From: Selaginella moellendorffii
Taxonomy: Eukaryota > Streptophyta > Lycopodiopsida > Selaginellales > Selaginellaceae
Direction: 5' to 3'
Assembly: GCF_000143415.4 (NCBI RefSeq)
Contig: NW_003314333.1
Location: forward strand, 62,001 to 126,000
Length of the DNA: 64,000 nt
The notes beneath the pieces were generated by a model. The model searched no databases and was not told the DNA's origin. It saw only the letters and a list, made by a program, of their open reading frames with translations. This document shows, piece by piece, positions 57,125 to 64,000 of the stretch (its first letter is position 1; each line of letters begins with the position of its first letter). Both the position numbers and the translations under genes were made by a program.

Positions 57125-59696
57125 TTGAAGCCGAATGGAGGCCGTGACAATCGAGGCCGGACTCACTGGTGAATGTGCACTGTGTGTGCAGCGGATCGTA
57201 GCAGCAAAGCTACTCTGCCACTTACAGTTGGAGAGTGGCGCTGAAATCTCTCGGGACGCTAAGTGGGCTGCGTGTGGGTGGCGGAGTGGGCGGCGGAGTG
57301 GGCGGTGGAGTTGGCGGCGAAGTTACAAACTGGGTGTGTCTTGAAGTGGATGCCGATGCACACGAGCGCGATGCGAGCGCGAGTGTGATGCAAGTGCGAG
57401 TGGACGCCGATGCACACGAGAAACCTGTAGAGAAGGTAGATGAGCGCGAATGTGAGCGTGATCGCGAGTGGGAGCGCAATGCGAGCGCGAGTACGATGCA
57501 AAATGCAAAACCTAACCTCACACGCGCAAAATGTCACGACGGTTGGTAATCCCGCCACGTCATCATTCCTCAGACTTGGGTGCCACCATTAATTTCTGGA
57601 TCGCCGCGCGCATGCATGCACGTGAAATCCAAAAGAAATCCGCAACGTCATCATTCCTCGGACTACATGCATGCAAAATCCAAAAGAAAGATCATGATTG
57701 GGATATCATTTAATACCCTCGCTATATTTATACCATGCATGATTGGATATTCCAAAGCATCTTGTATTTCCAAAAATGCCAGATGTTCAGCTAAATAAAG
57801 AATGGTATACAATGTAATTTTGTGCTCATGCAATTTTGATCCCAAAAAATGCACCAAAAAATTCTCGGCGTCATCTGGCGTTATCTCTTGAATGGCGTGG
57901 GGCCGCATGCCATTTTCAGGGGCACATAGGAGTATATTCCTATATTCTAACACGCGCAAGATTTTTTTGAGTGTTCTGGAGATCCAACCGTTAGATCGCA
58001 ACTAGATTTTACAGAATGATATACAATGTCTTTCTTGATGACCCTGCAAAGAAGCATCTCGATCAGACACCACATGAGACCACACGAGCCTTACAATGTT
58101 TCAGGGGCATTTGCCATAGATCCGACTGTTATTTTGCTCCAAGATTTTACAGTTTGGTGTGCATTGACCTTTCCATCGACACTGCAAAGGGACATCACAA
58201 TCAGATGTAGGATCATAAGAAACTAACTTCACTAACTCTGGTTTCACCAAGATCTACGTAAAGAGTTATGAAATGAAAGGACCCTCTCTATTGAAATGTG
58301 TTTATGGTCCTAGGGGCATTGTGACATATCAAAGGATTTTGCATCAAGTTCTGTATTTGCATGTTTATCAAGCTACTGAATTGCTAAACCCTAAACCCTA
58401 AACCCTAAACATGTGGCAAATGCTGCGTGAAGAAAGATGCCCTTTCTGGGCAAATGCTGTAAGAGGCAGATGCCGAGCAGATGTATCTTAGGCTAGCGAA
58501 GGGGACAAACAAAAGCTAGCTATAAACATGACGGGATGCAAATAGATTACTAGGCTGGTCCTGTGAAAATCAAAAACCATAATTGAAAACATTGAAAATG
58601 CAAAAAGAAAGGTTTATAATATTTTTGAATTTTAAGCAACCAAAGGAATGTAAGTAGGGCATGTGTTTGTAAGTTTAAAAATGCCTCAACCACTTAAATT
58701 CCCAAGTAAATAAAGCTGTTTCTATTTTTGGTACAGGTAAACTTTATAGCGTGTGGGCTCATGCAATTTTGAACCCAAAAATGCACCAAAAAATTTTCGA
58801 CTAGCATTATTCTTTGAATGGCGTGTGGCCTTATATTGCCATAAATGGACGTACACACACAGCATAATTATTCCTTTACACGGCGAATAATCTTGGCGCG
58901 GATCGCTGACATGGCATGGCAAAGTTCGAGTCACTGACATGGCACAGCTGGATCGAGGCAAGGACATGATGTGACAAAGTTCAACCTCCGACAGCAAAGT
59001 CTAGAAGCTACTCAGTTTGAAATTTGTCAGAGGAATCATAAGATCTAGTTTGTCAGAGCATTTGATGTGACGTTCAAGCGTGTGTTATTTTTGAATTCTC
59101 GAACTCATTCCTAGGTCTATCATTTTTGTGCGACGTGTTCTTGGTTCCGCTGAGCGCAGTGAGCGCTGCTTGTGTAAGCGGCGTTGTGGGCTGTGGTTTA
59201 TGCGTCTACGAGCAGTTGCGGCATTGCGAGCGCCATTGCGAGCGGCAATTTATGCGAGTGGTAGTTTGTGCGAGCGGCGCTACTGATATGCACACAAAAA
59301 TATATACAGTTGCAGCAAGGCAAAAGGAATATGGCAATAGGCTAGCAGGGGCCAAAGATGGCATGAGGCCTCATGCCATCTTGATATACACACAGCTGCA
59401 GGCAAGTAAAAACATACATGACAATACGCTAGCCATGAAATTAGCAAGGTAAAAGGAATATAGCAATAGGCTAGCAGGGGCCAAAGATAGCGTGAGGCCT
59501 CATGCCATTAGTGGTACCACTAATGGCATGAGGGCTCATGCCAATTTTGTGAATGCGAAATTTTACGTGGGTGTCAATAGCATGTTTGAATAATGGCATG
59601 TGGCCTCATGCTATTGAGGTTGTTTGGTATGTTATGATTTAGGCCATTCTCCAATCATTTTTTGTATGGTCTTAACTTCTTTTCTGCACTTTCAGA
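57125..59696. other. copy B: divergent intergenic region
   Basis: Counterpart of 39117-41665 in A, holding both promoters by position. It has GCGAG-rich and GGCGGAGT repeats (57240-57500), the telomere-like patch (58384-58409) and the palindromes at about 57892, 58818, 59358, 59486 and 59520. It lacks most of A's 30-bp array. A TTTCAG acceptor immediately precedes the ATG at 59697, implying a 5' non-coding exon upstream. Confidence 0.7.
59486..59541. repeat. compound palindrome between transposon genes
   Basis: Two 22-bp palindromes are fused through ATTAGTGGTACCACTAAT, giving a 36-bp perfect inverted repeat (half-site CCTCATGCCATTAGTG around central GTAC). It is absent from copy A. Confidence 0.9.
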
Positions 59697-62600
59697 ATGG
59701 CCTTCAGGGTTGGGGAAAAGGTTTACATTTTGAATGGTGGGAAGAGAGTTGCAAAAGGGACCCTTGTGTCTATGGATCGGAACTTTGTTATACACTGTCA
59801 AAGGCTTGGGGAAGGCAATGCTGCTGTATCAGTAGAGACTGTCTTCGATGGGAATGTGGTCGCTATTGAACGAGGAGAGATGGTCGTCGGGGTAAATATT
59901 GTTGTTGCCTTGAAAAATCTTCAGAAGAAAGCAGATGTTGGGGACAGCACAAGTGCGACACATGTTCCCTCCATGGATCTTAAGAACCGTGCTACATGGA
60001 TTCAGGCAAAGGTGTTTCTAAACAACCCCGAGGGGGAGGTGGTAGCTGAGGGCTTAGCCACAGTTGTCGATCCAAGAGATGCGGTTGCTAATCAAGAATT
60101 GGGCTGGGATGATATTGGAGTTGCGATTTTAGAGGTTGTTGACATAGAAGAAAACAGTCTGACTATTGGAAGCATTGTGCGGTGGAAATTGAGGCACTTA
60201 GTGTTTGAGAATGTGAAGGATTCACAATCAAACACCACTACAACTGATGACAGAACATCTCTTCATGGGAAAAGAAAGTACACCTTCCTAAAGCGCAGCC
60301 AAAGGGATCTGAGCAACAAACCGAAAAGGCAGAAAATAGCGATGGAGGTTCAAATGGTCTCGACAGTTGCTTGTTGCAAAAGGAGGTGCTGTCAACATGC
60401 TGATTGGGATGCTATTGAAAAGGAGAGAGCAAGATACAAGACATTGTCCTGGAAGGCAACTCGCAATTTTGTGTATGAGGCATTACGGTCATCTGTTGAT
60501 GCTTCAAAACATCAGGTGGGGGGCATGGTCTTCCAGAGGGGTTTGGTCTGCATGAAGGCATGGAGAATCATTTATGGAGTCCCTCGAACCACATTCTACA
60601 GAATCAAAACTAAGTTCGAGGAACAAAGGGTTCAACAGGCAGTCCATAGGAACGACGGTACTCACAAAACCAGGGGTCATGTTGTATATGGAGAGGCAAT
60701 CTTCAAGAGGTTTGTCGAGACATATAGCGAGCAGCAACCACATAAAACCCGCCTCTTGGAAGATGGAACACGAGACACCCAACAAGTTCTCCCTTCCATG
60801 TATACCAAGGGGGCCATATTGGAAGATGTGAATCGGGAACTCCAGAGTAATGGCTACAGGAAGCTGAGCCAATCTAGATTTAGTAGATTGTGGAGCAACA
60901 GGTTCAGGGATGTGAGTATAGGAAAGTACTCCAGCTTTTCAAAGTGTGACGAGTGCACTGCTATCAAAATGGCTTTGTCGAAGAATTCTTGCAGCGCTCA
61001 AGAGTGAGAGACGTTGGTTAGAAGGCGGCTCAACCACAACATCGAGCAAAGAAGCTGCAGGACTGCATATTATCATAACAGGATTCTCTCCATAGAGAGA
61101 CCTGACTCTTACCTCTACATCATCCACGACAAAATGGACTAGAAAAAGACGTGCTTACCTCGACTCAATCCTGCCCCCAAGGCAATCTCTTCATCCATGC
61201 AGCTGCCTGTGTCTCTGTTTGGCATAATCGCTCATGGGCAAGGTGCCCAAAACTATGGGAACTTCTTTGTACCTCTATGGGGTGGCGGGGGTGCAAACAT
61301 GATGATTGCGTCCCTAGCAAAACACTTAAGGTCTCTGCAAAGTGCGCAGACTGAGCTGAACGGCCAACCCTTGCATAAGGCCCTTGTCGATCGAACCCCA
61401 TACAGGGTTCAGCTGGAGGAGGAGCAAAGGCTTGTAGTATCGCGTGGGGCCCCATGCCATCCAAGTGAATATGTTGGCCGTCAGATTGTAGGGTTATCAC
61501 GTGAGGCCTCATGCCATTCCGACAAGGCTGGTTGCCCGGTGAATGCACAGCCTCATCCAAACGAAGCAGAATCTCAAGGAAGTTCTTGCGGCCGATGTGG
61601 CCTTCCACCCCATCTTCTGCTCCAAACAGACAATGCTGGCAGTGAGAACAAAAACATGTACGTCTTCGCGTACTTGGCGATGCTTGTTGCCAAAGGCATA
61701 TTTGAAACGGTTACACTTGGCTTTCTCATGGTTGGGCACACTCATGAAGACATTGATGCCATGTTCAGTCACCTGGCAGAGTCCCTCCGGCGATCCAATG
61801 TCCTCACCCTCCCACAACTCTACGATGAATTCCAAAATTGCATCAAAGGCACTGTTGAAGCTGCACTTGTGACAGAGGTTCCAGACTTTTAGGGGTTTGT
61901 AAGAGGCTACATCAGGGACGGATCTGAAACGCTGATTGGCCACTCCAAGCCTCTTCATTTTCATTTCAGCATGCGTGACGGTGCTCCAGTGATGAGGTAC
62001 AAGATGAGAGAATGGGACACAGTGTGGCTGCCAGTGGACGGCATTGAACTCTTCAAGAGAGATCCCATAACTGGGGAACCTATGTTTCCTCAGGGTTCCC
62101 CACGGCCGATGCACCCGGATGGACTCAAAGACCAGGAAAGTATAGTGGCCGGGATTAGACAGCATATTGCCTTCTGGAAGAGGGGATTAGTGTTTGGTGG
62201 AGAATCCTATTTTCAGAGGTGCAAGACTTTGATCGAATACTGGGAGAAGATTATATCTGCTATCCAAAATGGGCCGGTTGTATATGAAGAATTGGAAGAG
62301 TCCTTTTGGCCAGAACCCAGAGCACTAGATAGTAGCGGAACAATGTCCTCTGGAAATGTAGTGACAGATAACGATGTTGAGGATCACTATTGTGGGCCGA
62401 GGAACAAGAAGCCGGATTCAGCATTCAATCCAGTACAGGTCTGCAAAGGAATGGTCGTGCTTGTCAGACCCAGTAATAAAAAACAAATGATATGGGTGGG
62501 GCGCTGCATCGCTGATGCAGAGGAGGACGTGGAAACTAACTCCTTCAATGTAACTATGGAGTGGTTCAAGCCAAGTTCCGGATGTACGAAGGATTGCCTA

Positions 62601-62838
62601 GAAAAGAGATGGGTGCTGAATCCAAGGGATCCCAGCATGAGCATATCGGTGGATAATGTTGTGCATGGTTGGATGCGGAAGCAGAGTGCCACCATCACCT
62701 TGCCAGACCATGCAAGAGATGCAGCAAGCGCATTCATAACCCGGGTTCAAGGTGAGATTCATTAATATTCCTTTACTAAGTTTCTAATGTATTTTATTTC
62801 AAGGTGAACAATCCGAATCTGAATCAGAGGAGGCGTGA
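59697..62838 (+). pseudogene. copy B: DDE-transposase-like gene, two exons
   Basis: Exons 59697-62751 and 62804-62838 (52-nt intron) join to 3090 nt, 1030 codons in a single frame, ending ESESEEA. The N-terminus has an SH3/Tudor-like stretch (VGEKVYILNGGKRVAKGTLV). Then a Cys-rich patch CCKRRCCQH, a helix-turn-helix-like IIYGVPRTTFYRI and a zinc-ribbon-like FSKCDECT. RNase-H-fold signatures follow: YIIHDKMD, HLLLQTDNAGSENKN, and FLMVGHTHEDIDAMF. The HTHxDxD signature is shared with uncharacterised plant and animal proteins grouped as DUF7869 (from memory). TGA at 61005 and TAG at 61140 and 61890 make B inactive. I infer a transposase from these motifs and from the terminal repeats. Confidence 0.75.
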
Positions 62839-63461
62839 TGGCATGTGGCCTTACGCCATTCCTAGGTGAGATGATACAAATAACAAGTGTAAATTCTTAG
62901 TTGTTCTAGCAAATCTTACTTAAAGTTCAAGGTGAACAAGCCGAATATGAATTCATCGGATTGTTATAACAAATTGCGAGGTGATGGCATGAGGCAATAT
63001 GCCATTTGAGAGTGGTAGCCATTCCTATATGAGCTGAGTGAAATATTTATTAGAAATACCTCATTCAATTGTGCACTTCTAAGTCTTGGTCCACTCAGTA
63101 CTGTTTGCATGTTTTTATTTTAATTCTTTCTCTAAAATGTTATTTAGCATGTGGCTTCATGCCATTGCTCTCCTTTTCTATCCTTGCATAATACTTCTCC
63201 ATATATATAGCATGTGCGCACATGTGATATGGTTCATTAGGCCTGATATAGTGTGTGAGGTAAAACAAAGATGATGTGACATATGCATTTACCAATCACA
63301 CGTGCATAAATCTAATAATATGGCGTGTGGCCCATATTAATGGCACATAAACCCATATTGTGGGCTTACGTGCTTTATGTACCATCATTCCCTTGCAGCG
63401 TGTGTGTTGGTTTCCTTTTATAACACAACGAACTCCATATTTTAGGGTGAAGAGCGTTCTC
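62839..63461. other. copy B: 3' flank of transposase gene with duplicated tail exon
   Basis: The block TTCAAGGTGAACAA-CCGAAT-TGAATC followed by GTGATGGCATG occurs at 62799 and again at 62929, a diverged tandem duplication of the last exon and its adjoining palindrome. Further palindromes lie at about 62981, 63146 and 63320. No other gene seen. Confidence 0.65.
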
Positions 63462-63719
63462 ATGGCAAGCACAAAATCTGTAAGTGAGGCAGAAAAGGAG
63501 ACGGAGAAGGAGATAGGTGAAGATGTAGAATATATAAGTCTTCCAAACTCCCCGTACTATACTCCAGGTGATCATTTTTCTGAACAAATGGCAACATTAA
63601 CAACTATCGAGAACGCCCCAGTAACGTCAAAGACAACAATTCAAAGCAAAACAACTGACCCGGAGAAGGATGATAGTACCGTTGAGAGTACCAAAAAGGA
63701 GGTGTCCACTAGCGCTTAG
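63462..63719 (+). CDS. copy B: small charged ORF of 85 aa
   Basis: Opens ATG at 63462 with MASTKSVSEAEKETEKE and ends in a Thr/Lys/Glu-rich tail with TSA and TAG. Very hydrophilic with no domain recognised. TTTTAG at 63440-63445, 17 bp before the ATG, could be a splice acceptor, so it may be a terminal exon of the transposase transcript or a separate gene. Absent from copy A owing to its deletion. It could be chance, but the frame is clean in an otherwise mutated element. Confidence 0.4.
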   Translation: MASTKSVSEAEKETEKEIGEDVEYISLPNSPYYTPGDHFSEQMATLTTIENAPVTSKTTIQSKTTDPEKDDSTVESTKKEVSTSA

Positions 63720-64000
63720 GCTTATAATGGTGTGTGCCCTCATGCCATTTACTTGATCACCAAATACCTTTTTCCCTTTGCACTAGTATATCTTAATACC
63801 GGTCTGAGAAATAGAATGGCATGTGCCCTTAGGCCTTTTACTAAATCACCTTTGAAAGAAATGCAAGCCTCTTTGTCGTAAAAAAAAGGTACTACAGAAA
63901 TTCCTTAATAATATGAATGTTATTTAGTTTCATGAAAATACACTAAGGGTCAAATGAGTTAAATGACTTCTCCAGACTAGCAATGCCTCTTGCTACACCT

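Larger units (their letters stand above)
52070..63750. repeat. 22-bp palindrome family, copy B members
   Basis: Members near 52070, 53023 and 53098 (both in an exon), 54043 and 54182 (each in an intron), 55658 (intron), 56940, 56998 and 57075 (5' intron), 57892, 58818, 59358 (perfect), 59486, 59520, 59592, 61441, 61501, 62838 (overlapping the transposase stop codon), 62981, 63146, 63320 and 63728. I found none outside copies A and B. Confidence 0.9.
51693..64000. mobile_element. DNA transposon-like element, copy B (runs off the window)
   Basis: Begins AGCTCTATTGTGGGAATTG inside the G4 integrase tail. Compared with copy A's left end it lacks 8 bp (TCGTTAAA) of the terminal repeat. It stays collinear with A to the window edge. 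By comparison with A (43207 aligns with 64000) the right end should lie about 370 bp beyond, giving roughly 12.7 kb. Content: FCP1-like and ParB-like genes (minus), a divergent 2.6-kb spacer, then a transposase-like gene and a small ORF (plus). It carries more than 20 copies of the 22-bp palindrome. Confidence 0.85.

Noticed and set aside
61509-62165. 218-codon minus-strand frame
   Set aside because: Antisense to the transposase-like gene, whose plus frame holds the HTHxDxD and QTDNAG motifs across the same bases.
36410-63750. CRISPR-like array from the recurring 22-bp repeat
   Set aside because: Spacing is irregular (tens to thousands of bp), the repeats are palindromic and variable, no cas genes are present, and the host is a eukaryote.

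Overview
The window looks like nuclear DNA of a land plant, most likely a seedless one with very small introns (a lycophyte such as Selaginella would fit; this is inference). The grounds are a plastid ribosomal protein bL10 relic, a retroelement primer-binding site matching plant initiator tRNA-Met, plant-type TTTAGGG-like repeats, and every reconstructable intron but one being about 38-60 nt with GT..AG ends.

Left end (1-6.2 kb) is the only gene-like host segment. It holds a decayed minus-strand copy of the tRNA methylthiotransferase gene CDKAL1, an apparently intact four-exon gene (2280-5003, 852 aa) for a coiled-coil P-loop NTPase, and a frameshifted plastid bL10 pseudogene.

From 6.5 to 51.7 kb the DNA is a graveyard of Ty3/gypsy-type LTR retroelements. 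I call the families G1 (230-251 bp LTR, TGTTA..TAACA), G2 (LTR starting TGTCGCGAATG, with a non-coding interior), G3 (LTR starting TGTTAG, gag and protease) and G4 (380 bp LTR, TGTCA..TGACA, nearly full gag-pol). There are also LINE-like ORF1 remains, AT-rich filler and one 235-N gap (30010-30244). The best-defined insertion is G1 at 13155-16022: two LTRs, primer-binding site, polypurine tract and a CTCAG target-site duplication.

The most interesting content is two copies of a large DNA transposon-like element. Copy A (36035-43581) has 22-bp terminal inverted repeats. Copy B (from 51693 and running off the right edge) is inserted in the 3' end of G4, which is itself inserted in G3. The fuller copy B carries, on the minus strand, a 1059-codon gene with a ParB-like domain and a possible methyltransferase-like tail, followed by an FCP1/HAD-phosphatase-like gene. 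On the plus strand, transcribed divergently, is a 1029-codon gene with DDE-transposase-like motifs (IIHDKMD, QTDNAGSENKN, GHTHEDID), plus a small acidic ORF. Both copies are studded with a 22-bp palindrome (half-site ATGGCATGAGG or ATGGCGTGAGG), roughly thirty occurrences in intergenic DNA, in introns and even in frame inside an exon. One inter-palindrome segment lies in opposite orientation in A and B. All nonsense differences between A and B that can be compared are of C-to-T type at CG or CHG sites, as expected for a silenced, methylated plant element. I do not recognise this element as a named superfamily.
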